Of a stretch of 64,000 nt of DNA, positions 32,582-41,144 are shown in pieces (the stretch's first letter is position 1; each line of letters begins with the position of its first letter). The stretch is from DAINPP01 sp963667315 (GTDB lineage Bacteria > Thermotogota > Thermotogae > MWEM01). The position numbers and the translations under genes are program-made. Under the pieces are notes generated by a model, which was not told the origin of the DNA, did no database searches, and saw nothing but the letters and a program-made list of their open reading frames with translations. The DNA lies in NCBI GenBank assembly GCA_963667315.1, contig OY763325.1, positions 3,596,001 through 3,660,000 on the forward strand. The letters run 5' to 3'.

Positions 32582-34486
32582 TCACAGATGTTTTAAAAGG
32601 GTGGTTTTGAGTTTTTCAACGGAGAATGGTTTTGAAAGGTAATCGTTCATGCCGTACTCAAAACATTTTTCTCTTTCATCCGTTACACCCATCGCAGTCA
32701 AGGCGATGATGGGTAATTTTGGATACTTTGCCCTGATGATTTTCGTCGTCTCATATCCGTCTAAAACGGGCATCTTGAGATCCATCAGAATTAAATCGGG
32801 TTTTTCCTTTCGGAGCATCTCAAGAGCTGCTTTACCGCTGAAGGCCCTCTGGACGTTTAAACTCCCGGAAACTTTGTACAGGAGGCTTTCGGCGATTGTC
32901 ATATTAATAACGTTGTCTTCCACGATCAAGATCGTTTTATCGTTCAAATTATTAGGTGATAAGGCATTTGAAAGAACAGGCTGTTTTGCCTTTGAGAATT
33001 CAACTTCAAAGAAAAAACGGCTCCCTCTGAGAGATTCGGATTCAATCTGAAGGGTAGAGTTCATTTTTGTCAACAGGTTTTGAGTGATATTCAGTCCGAG
33101 ACCCGTTCCGCCGAATCGTCTGGTGATAGAGTAATCTTCCTGATTGAAGGGTTCCATTATTTTTATGATATTTTCTTTTCTGATACCGATTCCGGTGTCC
33201 GTGACGGCGATCAGCAATGTTACTTTATCTGCGTTTTGTTCCGGAGAGACGTCCTTGATATCCAGATGGATATATCCCGAATCGGTAAATTTGACGGCGT
33301 TTGAAAGTAAATTGAGGAGTACTTGCTTAAAACGGATTCGATCCATCAGGAGATAGTCAGGAATCGTCTTATCCATCGAAGTGGAGAAGAATAAGCCTCT
33401 TTCCTCCGCTTTTAACCGGATCAGCTTGATAACCTGATCCACGGCTTCAAAAAGGTTTGCAGGTTCATATTTCAGTTTTAATTTTCCGGCTTCTATCTTT
33501 GAAAAATCGAGGATATCATCAATCAGCTCGAGAAGTGAGGAAGCGGAGTTCATGATGATATCCGTATATTCTTTCTGTTCAACGTTCAATTCGGTATCTT
33601 TCAGAATCTGACTGAATCCAATGACACCGTTCAAAGGCGTCCTCAATTCATGACTCATGTTGGCGAGGAATTCACTTTTAGCTATATTTGCAGCCTGTGC
33701 TCTTTCACGCTCTTTTTTCAATTCTCTTAAATTCATATCAATACAGAACAATTCGGGTTCTCTGTTTTCAAACCGGATCAGGGTATGAGATGAAAAGACA
33801 TCTACGGGGTTGTTGGCTTTATCTTTTAAACGCAGTTCACCGGCGGGGATGTTTTCACCTGTTCGGTTCATGTGATCAATAGCACTTCTGACGCCTTCTT
33901 TCAGCTCATCGGGAATGATGAGGTCGAGAAGGTCTTTTCCGAAAGCCTCTTTTTCCGTATAACCGTAGAGTTCTTCCGATGCCTTGTTCCAGTAAACAAC
34001 CTTTCTTTCGGGCGAATACCCCTGTATGGCGAGACCGGAAGTTTTGTCAAATAATTGTCGGAATCTTTCTTCGCTTTCTTTCAAGGCCTTCTCGGCTTTT
34101 TTTCTCTGTATGATATCTTTGTGGATGCCGAACATGATCTTGGGAGAGCCGTCTTCATTGAAATCAATCACTTTTCCCTTTGAGTTTATCCAGACCCAAT
34201 ACCCTTCCCTGTGACGCATTCTGAAATCACAGTCATAATACTCAATCTCTCCGCGAAAATGTCTGTCGAGCTTATTTCTGGCTGTTTTGAGATCATCAGG
34301 ATGTGTGTTGTTTTCCCAATCTTCGATTCTATTGGAGAAGTCGAGGAGAGTGTAACCGATTAATTCAGCCCACTTGTTGTTGATCCAGCATTCACCGGTT
34401 GGAATATTCCATTTCCATATCCCAACGCCTATAGCCTCTATTACAAACTTCATATCATCAGGAACAAGCTCATTCTTTTCAGTCAT
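32582..34486 (-). CDS. PAS-PAS hybrid sensor histidine kinase
   Basis: A 634-aa soluble protein. Two PAS domains (about 8-130 with a PAC tail DFRMRHREGYWVWIN, and about 135-255 starting FRQLFDKTSGLAIQGY), HisKA with His279 (FLANMSHELRTPLNG), HATPase (LNLLSNAVKFTDSG, DTGIGI, GGTGLGLNI), then a receiver with EDN, Asp569 (LMDLKMPVLDG) and KPF. All catalytic positions are intact. It is a paralogue of the broken kinase at 3622-5343. Single gene, convergent with the chemoreceptor. The final output is unknown; the receiver may pass phosphate on to an Hpt protein elsewhere. Confidence 0.94.
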   Translation of the reverse strand: MTEKNELVPDDMKFVIEAIGVGIWKWNIPTGECWINNKWAELIGYTLLDFSNRIEDWENNTHPDDLKTARNKLDRHFRGEIEYYDCDFRMRHREGYWVWINSKGKVIDFNEDGSPKIMFGIHKDIIQRKKAEKALKESEERFRQLFDKTSGLAIQGYSPERKVVYWNKASEELYGYTEKEAFGKDLLDLIIPDELKEGVRSAIDHMNRTGENIPAGELRLKDKANNPVDVFSSHTLIRFENREPELFCIDMNLRELKKERERAQAANIAKSEFLANMSHELRTPLNGVIGFSQILKDTELNVEQKEYTDIIMNSASSLLELIDDILDFSKIEAGKLKLKYEPANLFEAVDQVIKLIRLKAEERGLFFSTSMDKTIPDYLLMDRIRFKQVLLNLLSNAVKFTDSGYIHLDIKDVSPEQNADKVTLLIAVTDTGIGIRKENIIKIMEPFNQEDYSITRRFGGTGLGLNITQNLLTKMNSTLQIESESLRGSRFFFEVEFSKAKQPVLSNALSPNNLNDKTILIVEDNVINMTIAESLLYKVSGSLNVQRAFSGKAALEMLRKEKPDLILMDLKMPVLDGYETTKIIRAKYPKLPIIALTAMGVTDEREKCFEYGMNDYLSKPFSVEKLKTTLLKHL

Positions 34487-34569
34487 AATAAACTCCTTAT
34501 GATACTAATAAGTAAACAATAGTGATTTGATTCCAATATGATTATCCTAATTATAACATAATTTTCATC

Positions 34570-34595
34570 AAAAAAATCCCCTTATTCAGGGGATT
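34570..34595 (-). terminator. Terminator of the sugar ABC operon
   Basis: AATCCCC (34575-34581) pairs with GGGGATT (34589-34595), followed on the minus strand by a T-run (A-run at 34570-34576). It lies 34 bp past the glycosyltransferase stop. Confidence 0.8.
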
Positions 34596-34628
34596 GAATT
34601 GTTAAGTTCTTTTCGAGGCGTTGTGTTG

Positions 34629-36035
34629 TTAATCGATGGCTTTATGGATAACCTTTTTTAACGTTCTTCCAAGCGCATTATAGGATAGTTTTTCCTTTGC
34701 AATTTCAAAATTTTTTTCAACCATTAGGTAGTAAAGATTGGGATCTTTTAAAATTTGTATCGATTCTTCTGCTGCCTTGATAATTCTCTGTCTGTCGATT
34801 TCGACGTAATCATTCGGGATCTGATTTTTAAGTTTGCCAGCATCATTTTGTATGAAGTCATCTTCTTCGCCACGTTTTCTGAATGTGTGTCCCAACGAGA
34901 TATTTTTAAATCCAAACGGCATGATATCCGTTTTGAATACCGGATATTCGAAGATAATCATCGGTTTTTTTGCAAATAAACCTTCGAGATACTGATTTCC
35001 CCAACCTTCCAGTATAGAAGGATAAGTAATCATATCCGCTATGACATAAGCGTCCCAGAGTGAATATTTCTTTTCACCCGTGGCCTTGTTTTCACTTCTT
35101 TGAGCTCCGAAGAATTTATCCGCCCAGATGATTTCTACCGCTTCATCAACGGCAACTTTTTTTAAGAAATTCAGATAATCATCATCCGTTTCGATGAGTC
35201 CGGGCATAAAGAGATAAATCTTGTCATCTTTTGAAAATTTTCTGCCATCGTAAAGATTGCCGTAAAGCATTTCTTTTCGTTTTTTGATTTCCCCAATTGT
35301 TTCAATTCCGAGTTCAATTGCCTTTCTCGCTGCTACACGGGTTGCCTGAAGAAATACGATATCGTTTTTGCCGATTCCGAGTCTTTCACGAAGATCGGCG
35401 TTATAATCATCATGAATCCATTCTTTGGCATGGAAGTCAAACACATTCGGAACGACGGTTGATTCGACACCTTTTTTTCTCAGAAGATCTGCCTGAGCGA
35501 TTTTGTTGATGACCACCTGAGAGATTTTATGCCCGACCGGCGGATAAAAATTCTCAAGTGTCTCTTTGACAAAATCACAAGAAGGGGTCGACATATGCGG
35601 TCTTTCCCAGTAAAAATCATGATTGTGATTGATACTGATCAAGTCCCTTTTCCGGATAACATTTGCAAATCCAATTGCACAGGGTAATCCCGTACCTAAT
35701 GAAAAGATGTTATTGGGGACGATGACCTTGATGTTTTCCTTTTTTACAATTTCATCGAGTTTTTCTTCTATCACGGTTGCTGCCTTCAAGATGTCTTCTT
35801 TAAAAGCTTCACAATTTTCATAATCTCTGAATTTGTTATAGCTGTTGTACTCCCAGTTTTTAAATCTCGGGCTGTGAAGATCAAGTTCTTCGATATAGTA
35901 TTCTCCATAATCCTTCGTACCGGAAATAAAGATTACTTCATGTCCCATCTGTTCAAAAACGTGCTTCCATTTTTCCATCTCAAGTGAAACACCATCCGTT
36001 TCACCGACTCTGAAATGCGCTAAAGCTATTTTCAT
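34629..36035 (-). CDS. Glycosyltransferase family 4-like protein
   Basis: A 468-aa protein with a GT-B fold pattern: N-terminal MKIALAHFRVGETDGVSLEME, a central switch into LGIGKNDIVFLQATRVAARKAIELGIE (start of the donor-binding half) and YPSILEGWGNQYLEGLFAKKP, the E-x7-E nucleotide-sugar motif of GT4. The ATG at 36035 follows GGTGAGTG; the earlier start at 36044 overlaps that site. It is last in a sugar ABC operon, 33 bp after the ATPase gene. The context suggests that it handles the transported sugar, either by making or, by reverse reaction, breaking a glycoside. The substrate is unknown. Confidence 0.82.
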   Translation of the reverse strand: MKIALAHFRVGETDGVSLEMEKWKHVFEQMGHEVIFISGTKDYGEYYIEELDLHSPRFKNWEYNSYNKFRDYENCEAFKEDILKAATVIEEKLDEIVKKENIKVIVPNNIFSLGTGLPCAIGFANVIRKRDLISINHNHDFYWERPHMSTPSCDFVKETLENFYPPVGHKISQVVINKIAQADLLRKKGVESTVVPNVFDFHAKEWIHDDYNADLRERLGIGKNDIVFLQATRVAARKAIELGIETIGEIKKRKEMLYGNLYDGRKFSKDDKIYLFMPGLIETDDDYLNFLKKVAVDEAVEIIWADKFFGAQRSENKATGEKKYSLWDAYVIADMITYPSILEGWGNQYLEGLFAKKPMIIFEYPVFKTDIMPFGFKNISLGHTFRKRGEEDDFIQNDAGKLKNQIPNDYVEIDRQRIIKAAEESIQILKDPNLYYLMVEKNFEIAKEKLSYNALGRTLKKVIHKAID

Positions 36036-36067
36036 TGTAATCACTCACCCGTTATCTTTAAAGTTTA

Positions 36068-37162
36068 TTATCTGATTCTTTTTTCTGTTTCAGGATCAAA
36101 GTACATGATACGTTTGGTTTCAAATGAAATGTGAACTTCTTCTCCCGGCATTATTTTAGGGAACGGATCGGCTATCATTTTTATGATCTTATCGTTCGAT
36201 TGAATCGCAACGATCTGATGTGATCCCTGTGGTTCAACAACAAGGACTTTACTGGAGAAGACGGTATCCGCTTTCTTTTCCTTTGAAACGATCATACTTT
36301 CAGGTCTGATTCCCATTATGACTTCATTTTTATTGAACCTGTTCAAAATTTCCTTATTCTGATCTGCCGGCTTGTATTCAAAGATGTTGTTCTTTAACGT
36401 CAGCGAACCATTTGAAGAAGACATATCCATGTTGATGAAGTTTGTCGGAGGTGTTCCGATGAACCCCGCAACGAACATATCTTCACAATCGAAATAAACA
36501 TCATCGGCAGTACCGCATTGAACAATCGCGCCATCTTTCATGACAACGATCCTGTCTGCCATACTCATCGCTTCTGCCTGATCATGTGTAACGAATACAG
36601 TCGTTGCCTGTGTCTGTGCGTGAATTGCCTTAAGCTCAGTTCTCATCTTGACGCGCAATTTCGCATCAAGATTTGAAAGCGGTTCGTCCATCAGAAATAC
36701 TTTCGGTTCTACAACAAGTGCTCTGGCAAGTGCCACGCGCTGTCTCTGACCGCCTGAAAGCTGGCGTGGGAATCTTTCCAGATATTCCGCTATTTTTGTC
36801 ATTTCTGCCACACGTTTTGCCTTTTTTTCTATCTCCGTTTTGTGAACTTTCTGAAGTTTCAAAGGAAAGGCGATGTTGTCATACACAGAAAGGTGCGGCC
36901 ATACCGCATAACTCTGAAAGACCATCGAGATATCCCGCTTTCTCGGGGGCAGGATGGTAACATCCGTTTTATCGATCAGAATCTGTCCTTCCGTTACTTC
37001 TTCAAGTCCGGCTACCATTCTCATGGTCGTTGTTTTTCCGCAACCGGATGGTCCGAGGAAAACGATGAATTCCTTGTCTTTGACTTCCAGATTTATATTT
37101 CTGGCCCCCCAAACCTTGTTGCCATATCTTTTTCCCAAATCTATTAATTTAAGTGTTGCCAT
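36068..37162 (-). CDS. Sugar ABC transporter ATP-binding protein, MalK/UgpC type
   Basis: A 364-aa protein with Walker A GPSGCGKTT, Q-loop MVFQSYAVWPHL, signature LSGGQRQRVALARAL, Walker B VFLMDEPLSNLDAKLR and His loop VFVTHDQ. The C-terminal 120 residues form the TOBE/regulatory domain (IMGIRPESMIV). It powers the importer with the MalF- and MalG-like permeases. ATG at 37162; the operon order is binding protein, MalF, MalG, ATPase, glycosyltransferase. Confidence 0.96.
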   Translation of the reverse strand: MATLKLIDLGKRYGNKVWGARNINLEVKDKEFIVFLGPSGCGKTTTMRMVAGLEEVTEGQILIDKTDVTILPPRKRDISMVFQSYAVWPHLSVYDNIAFPLKLQKVHKTEIEKKAKRVAEMTKIAEYLERFPRQLSGGQRQRVALARALVVEPKVFLMDEPLSNLDAKLRVKMRTELKAIHAQTQATTVFVTHDQAEAMSMADRIVVMKDGAIVQCGTADDVYFDCEDMFVAGFIGTPPTNFINMDMSSSNGSLTLKNNIFEYKPADQNKEILNRFNKNEVIMGIRPESMIVSKEKKADTVFSSKVLVVEPQGSHQIVAIQSNDKIIKMIADPFPKIMPGEEVHISFETKRIMYFDPETEKRIR

Positions 37163-37183
37163 ATCATCACGACTCCTTTTTTA

Positions 37184-38494
37184 TTATACTTTTACGCCGC
37201 CCCACATCTGCAGCATGTATCTTCTGATCAGAATTGTAAAGGTTACTGCAGGAAGAGCCATGGCCACACCACCGGCCGCTATCAGATTAACCATTCCCTT
37301 TGCCCCTACCATCGTCTGATACACAACAACCGGGAACGTAGGATTGAATTGTGTCAGAACGATTGCCTGTGCCGTTTCCGCCCAACTTCCGATAAACGCA
37401 TACATGGCACTTGCGGCAAGACCTGGAAGAGCGAGTGGTAGGGTTACATATATAAATGCCCCGAATTTTGATCTTCCGAATACCTGTGCGGCTTCTTCGA
37501 GTTCAACCGGTATTCCCATAAAGATACTTGCTGTAATCCATATGGTCAAACCAATCTGTCCTACGGAGTAAACCAGTGAAAGACCGAGAGGCTGATCGTA
37601 AAATCCCATTTCGGCCAATATGATAACCATCGGCATGGCGATTGCAATACCCGGGAACATTCTTACAAAGAGTGTTGATAATTTTAATATATTCTTCCCC
37701 TTAAACCTGTATCTTGCGAAAGCATAACCCGCGCTTCCACCAATCGTCAGTGAGATAAGAACTGTGAGAAGTGCAACCTGAATGCTTCGGAATAGTGCAG
37801 GGAGCGCATCTCGCGTAACCTTAAAGAAGGTGATATAGTTGGCAAACATGTTCTTCGTTACTCTGAATCGGACTGAGTTGTACGGTTCTATTTCAGTTTG
37901 AAGTGTTTCAATCGCCGTTTCAGCTTCAGCCTGAATCTCTTCGTATTCTGCAAGATCCTCTTTCAAACCGTCTTCGATGGTTTTCATCGATTCCTTACCT
38001 TCTACGAGTTTCAGCTTTCTTTTAATCTTTATGATATCCTGATTGGTTTTGAGTAATGTCTTGTTGGCTGCATCAATTTTTGAATTTATCTCTGTGATCA
38101 CTGCACGGTTTTCATTTACCAGTTGCTCCACATCCTGTACAGCCTGAGTCAGTTTTTCAATCGGAATATCACAATTTGTCTTCTTCATCAGGAAATCTCG
38201 CATTTCATCAAATTTATCTCCTTGAATGAGAGATACGTATTTTTCCTGGGAATTACTGTACACGCTGATCATGTACGCTCCCTCTTCAGAGGCGGGCTGA
38301 ACACTGAAATTTCCAAAAAAATCTATCCCCAGAGGAACCGGCCAGTCATAAGCCTCCTGATCGGACATGAAGGATAGTGACAGGAGGAAATAGATAGGGG
38401 TTACGATGACAAACGCAACGAATATGATTAAAACGTAGAATATCGTCTTATTTATCGATTTTTTAACATTTCGTTTCTGAAGATCATTCATCAT
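37184..38494 (-). CDS. Sugar ABC permease, MalG type, with coiled-coil insert
   Basis: A 436-aa inner membrane protein, about 150 residues longer than ordinary MalG-type permeases. Helix 1 (about 16-38) is followed by an extracytoplasmic insert (about 60-205) predicted as coiled coil (AVITEINSKIDAANKTLLKTNQDI and a second Glu/Lys-rich helix). The five-helix core follows with the EAA loop VELEEAAQVFGRSKFGAFIY. Start and MalF stop overlap as ATGA. The insert probably contacts the binding protein or the outer envelope; this is inference. Confidence 0.93.
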   Translation of the reverse strand: MMNDLQKRNVKKSINKTIFYVLIIFVAFVIVTPIYFLLSLSFMSDQEAYDWPVPLGIDFFGNFSVQPASEEGAYMISVYSNSQEKYVSLIQGDKFDEMRDFLMKKTNCDIPIEKLTQAVQDVEQLVNENRAVITEINSKIDAANKTLLKTNQDIIKIKRKLKLVEGKESMKTIEDGLKEDLAEYEEIQAEAETAIETLQTEIEPYNSVRFRVTKNMFANYITFFKVTRDALPALFRSIQVALLTVLISLTIGGSAGYAFARYRFKGKNILKLSTLFVRMFPGIAIAMPMVIILAEMGFYDQPLGLSLVYSVGQIGLTIWITASIFMGIPVELEEAAQVFGRSKFGAFIYVTLPLALPGLAASAMYAFIGSWAETAQAIVLTQFNPTFPVVVYQTMVGAKGMVNLIAAGGVAMALPAVTFTILIRRYMLQMWGGVKV

Positions 38495-39393
38495 TCCTCC
38501 TCCTTGGCAAAGGCACCTGATACCTTGAGATAGAAGACGGCAACGATAGAAACGACAATTGCGACGATGACCGAATAGGCCAGAGCCAGTTTGTATTCAT
38601 TCTGCATCTGTTCCTGGAAGAAAACGACTTCTTCAAGAAGAACCGGGATTCTTCTGAATCCGAAGATGAGAACGATAATCAGCCAAACCTGTATGGCTGA
38701 GATGATTCGCATGATGAGAGCTGTTTGAATACTGGGTTTGAGCATTGGCATAGTGATCTTTCTGAGAACGGTCATCTTATTGCCACCAAAAACATATCCC
38801 GCTTCAATTGATTCTTTTGGTATCCCCTGCAATCCTGCAAGTAAAATTGTCATCATGAACGGAATGACCTGCCAGGCATCAATGATGATGATCAGAAGGA
38901 GGGAGCTCATATCATTTCCCGCGAGGAAGAGGATCTTTCCACTTTCTGAAATGGCGCCGATCTCCATCAGAAGACTGTTCAACCAGCCGTAAGTTGAAAA
39001 CCCACTTGACCACATGGCACCTACTGCGACTTGTGGGAGCGCCATCGGGATGAGTGCAACGGCGAGTAATAAACTTGATCCTTTGAATTTCTTATTGATC
39101 AAAAGCGCCAGTCCCAATGCGACCACAAATTCAAGCGTAACCGAAACGACGACGAATATCCCGGTGTTTAAACACGCCTGCCAGAAAACCGGATCGTTGA
39201 ATATTCTTGCATAGTTGCCTAAGGTAAAACCTGTTCCGGCTTCCGGAGTGAAACTCAGGAATACCGATGTCAAAACAGGTCTTATCCAGAACACTATATA
39301 ATAAATAACTGTTGGAGCTATTAGTAAATAGGGTACAGCCTTCTTCCACGGGAATCCTTTTGGCTGTAATTCCATACTGCCGTTTAACGTCAT
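38491..39393 (-). CDS. Sugar ABC permease, MalF type
   Basis: A 300-aa permease with six membrane helices, the N-terminal one being AVPYLLIAPTVIYYIVFWIRP, and the EAA loop (IPKESIEAGYVFGGNKMTVLRKITMPML). Length is normal for short MalF-type proteins. GAAGGTGAC precedes the ATG. It is separated from the binding-protein gene by 171 bp carrying two stem-loops, an arrangement that usually lowers permease expression relative to the binding protein. Confidence 0.95.
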   Translation of the reverse strand: MTLNGSMELQPKGFPWKKAVPYLLIAPTVIYYIVFWIRPVLTSVFLSFTPEAGTGFTLGNYARIFNDPVFWQACLNTGIFVVVSVTLEFVVALGLALLINKKFKGSSLLLAVALIPMALPQVAVGAMWSSGFSTYGWLNSLLMEIGAISESGKILFLAGNDMSSLLLIIIIDAWQVIPFMMTILLAGLQGIPKESIEAGYVFGGNKMTVLRKITMPMLKPSIQTALIMRIISAIQVWLIIVLIFGFRRIPVLLEEVVFFQEQMQNEYKLALAYSVIVAIVVSIVAVFYLKVSGAFAKEEE

Positions 39394-39446
39394 ATGTCAC
39401 CTTCTCCCGACTTGAATAATTCATAAATTCTGTGGCTTTTTTTAGT

Positions 39447-39522
39447 GTAGGGACAATTTACGAATTGCCCGTTTGAAGTTCTCTTGCTTCCCTAACACGG
39501 GCAATTCGTGAATTGCCCCTAC
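39447..39522. repeat. Long imperfect palindrome (REP/MITE-like)
   Basis: Two 26-bp arms (39447-39472 and 39497-39522) are inverted repeats matching at 24 of 26 positions, separated by 24 bp. Each arm holds the core GAATTGCCC, and the second arm alone is a palindrome (GGGCAATTCGTGAATTGCCC). Intergenic palindromes of this GTAGGGGCAATTC type occur in many unrelated bacterial genomes. It sits inside an operon, between binding protein and permease genes. Confidence 0.75.
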
Positions 39523-39526
39523 AATT

Positions 39527-39548
39527 GGGGATGGCAAATGCCATCCCC
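39527..39548 (-). terminator. Stem-loop after the binding-protein gene (partial terminator)
   Basis: GGGGATGGCA pairs with TGCCATCCCC, a strong stem without a T-run on the minus strand. It may protect the 3' end of the binding-protein message or reduce readthrough into the permeases. Confidence 0.6.
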
Positions 39549-39564
39549 CCAGGTATTTCAATTA

Positions 39565-40779
39565 TTATTTTTTCTGTTCGTCAACTCTGAACTGTAACAG
39601 TTCAAGGTAGTCAGGATCGAATGTCTTGTTTTCGAGGATCATTTCTTTGAAGATATCATCGTAGATAAGTTTTACTTTACCCCAGTCTTTCCAAACCGGT
39701 GCGATGTAGGACAAAACGCCTTCCTGCATAACTTTGATAGCCATAGCGATAACCATGTCCTGTTCGTCTGTTTCTGTTTCGAGAAGTGCAAGTGCTTCAT
39801 CAACTGGAGGAATGAATCCGCCGGTACCTTTTGATGATTTGAGCATGATTTCCGGTCTTGTCATGTATTCAAGGAACTTCATAGCGAGTTCTTTGTGTTC
39901 TGTACCCTTTACGATTGCGTATCCGCTTGTTCCTGCGATTGAACCGATTCCTGCAGGTCCCTTTGGTGCCGGTGCAACGATGAACTTCGTCGGATCGTTC
40001 TTGTAGATTTCTCCGACTCTTGCACAATGTGCAGTTGCCATCCAGGCTTCTCCTCTTTTCATTGGAGGTCTTACATCGTCGTATGTCAAAACGGCTGGTG
40101 TATAAGCGTCTGCCATCTTGCTCATGAGGTACATGGCTGCCATTGCTCCGGGATTGTCGAGGTTTGGCCAGTCTGCTCCGTAGGAAAGACATACGCCACC
40201 GTACTGGTAGATGAGTGATTTCATCGGCACACCTGTTACGGCGTATTTTCCTTCGCCTTCCATTGTAGCGATTGCTGTTGCCCAGTCTACAACTTCTTCC
40301 CATGTGATATTCTGAATATCTACACCTTCAGGTTTGTACTTAAGAGCTTCTTTGTTAACGATGAAGAGGTATACATCTGCTCCGATAGGAAGGAAATATC
40401 TCTTGCCATCGAAAACTGTCATGGAGTCATAACCCTTTGAGAAATGTCTGTCATCCCAGCTGTCTGCGAGTTCAGTCAGATCGCAAACCCAACCTGGATT
40501 GACCCAATCCGGCATGTTTGAAGCGTAGGAAATGATAACATCTGTTGTGATGTTTCCTGTCTTCTGCTGAAGTTCAACCTGGTCAAGGATTGATGTGTCA
40601 TCTAAAGTAGAGAATTTAACCGTACAGTTATTTTCTTCTTCAAACGGCTTGATAACTTCATTGATAATAAATTCTTTTTCTGATGGTGCTGACCATAATC
40701 TTGAAGTAACAACGAGTGTTTCACCAAATACGCATGCTACTGCGAGAACCATTACAACAACTAACAAGGCTTTCTTCAT
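39565..40779 (-). CDS. Sugar ABC transporter substrate-binding protein
   Basis: A 404-aa exported protein. The signal peptide (MKKALLVVVMVLAVACVFG) is cleaved probably after VFG; the Cys at 16 does not sit in a good lipobox, so it is likely a soluble periplasmic protein. The mature part follows the MalE/UgpB-like cluster D pattern (VIKPFEEENNCTVKFSTLDD, WVCDLTELADSW, YFLPIGADVYLFIVNKEAL). GGAGGGA precedes the ATG. It is first in the operon. The ligand is unknown, probably an oligosaccharide or glycoside. Confidence 0.93.
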   Translation of the reverse strand: MKKALLVVVMVLAVACVFGETLVVTSRLWSAPSEKEFIINEVIKPFEEENNCTVKFSTLDDTSILDQVELQQKTGNITTDVIISYASNMPDWVNPGWVCDLTELADSWDDRHFSKGYDSMTVFDGKRYFLPIGADVYLFIVNKEALKYKPEGVDIQNITWEEVVDWATAIATMEGEGKYAVTGVPMKSLIYQYGGVCLSYGADWPNLDNPGAMAAMYLMSKMADAYTPAVLTYDDVRPPMKRGEAWMATAHCARVGEIYKNDPTKFIVAPAPKGPAGIGSIAGTSGYAIVKGTEHKELAMKFLEYMTRPEIMLKSSKGTGGFIPPVDEALALLETETDEQDMVIAMAIKVMQEGVLSYIAPVWKDWGKVKLIYDDIFKEMILENKTFDPDYLELLQFRVDEQKK

Positions 40780-40849
40780 AAAAAATCCCTCCGTTTAATT
40801 AAAGTGGTTTGCTTTGCAAAACAAGACACGCTTATGTCTCGTGTAATTT

Positions 40850-40865
40850 ATGACAACGTTGTCAT
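40850..40865. promoter_or_regulatory. LacI-type operator
   Basis: ATGACAACGTTGTCAT is a perfect 16-bp palindrome with the central CG that is the hallmark of LacI-family operators. It lies roughly 25-40 nt downstream of the predicted start of the sugar operon, a roadblock position. The adjacent divergent gene encodes a LacI-family protein. Confidence 0.85.
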
Positions 40866-40895
40866 TAACTGCAAAAAAATAACTTCACACTAAAA

Positions 40896-40924
40896 ATTTT
40901 AGTCCTTTTCTTCACTCAGGTCAA
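40896..40924 (-). promoter_or_regulatory. Promoter of the sugar ABC operon
   Basis: On the minus strand TTGACC (40919-40924), a 17-bp spacer and TAAAAT (40896-40901). The transcript would begin near 40889 and pass through the LacI-type operator before the binding-protein gene. Confidence 0.6.
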
Positions 40925-41144
40925 ATCTGATTATAGGTGATTACAGCTAATTATTGCTGAATATTTATGATTATGTACTAAAAATGAATGGAAACGAACT
41001 ATTTCATGCTAATGTTAAATATTAAAAAGTTTTAATAGGCTAATAAATGTATGGAAACAACTGTTTTATGATATGATAAAAAAGTATTTGATTTCAAAGA
41101 GGAATGGATAATTGTCAACGTAGGACAAAAGGAAGTGTTAAACA

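Larger units (their letters stand above)
40780..41144. other. Divergent regulatory region of the sugar operon and lacI-type gene
   Basis: This 365-bp gap contains the operator at 40850-40865, the minus-strand promoter at 40896-40924, and small palindromes (TTTGC-TTT-GCAAA at about 40809-40821; AGACA-CGCTTA-TGTCT near 40824-40839). The part nearest the regulator is AT-rich with no clear promoter. No gene is seen. Confidence 0.6.
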
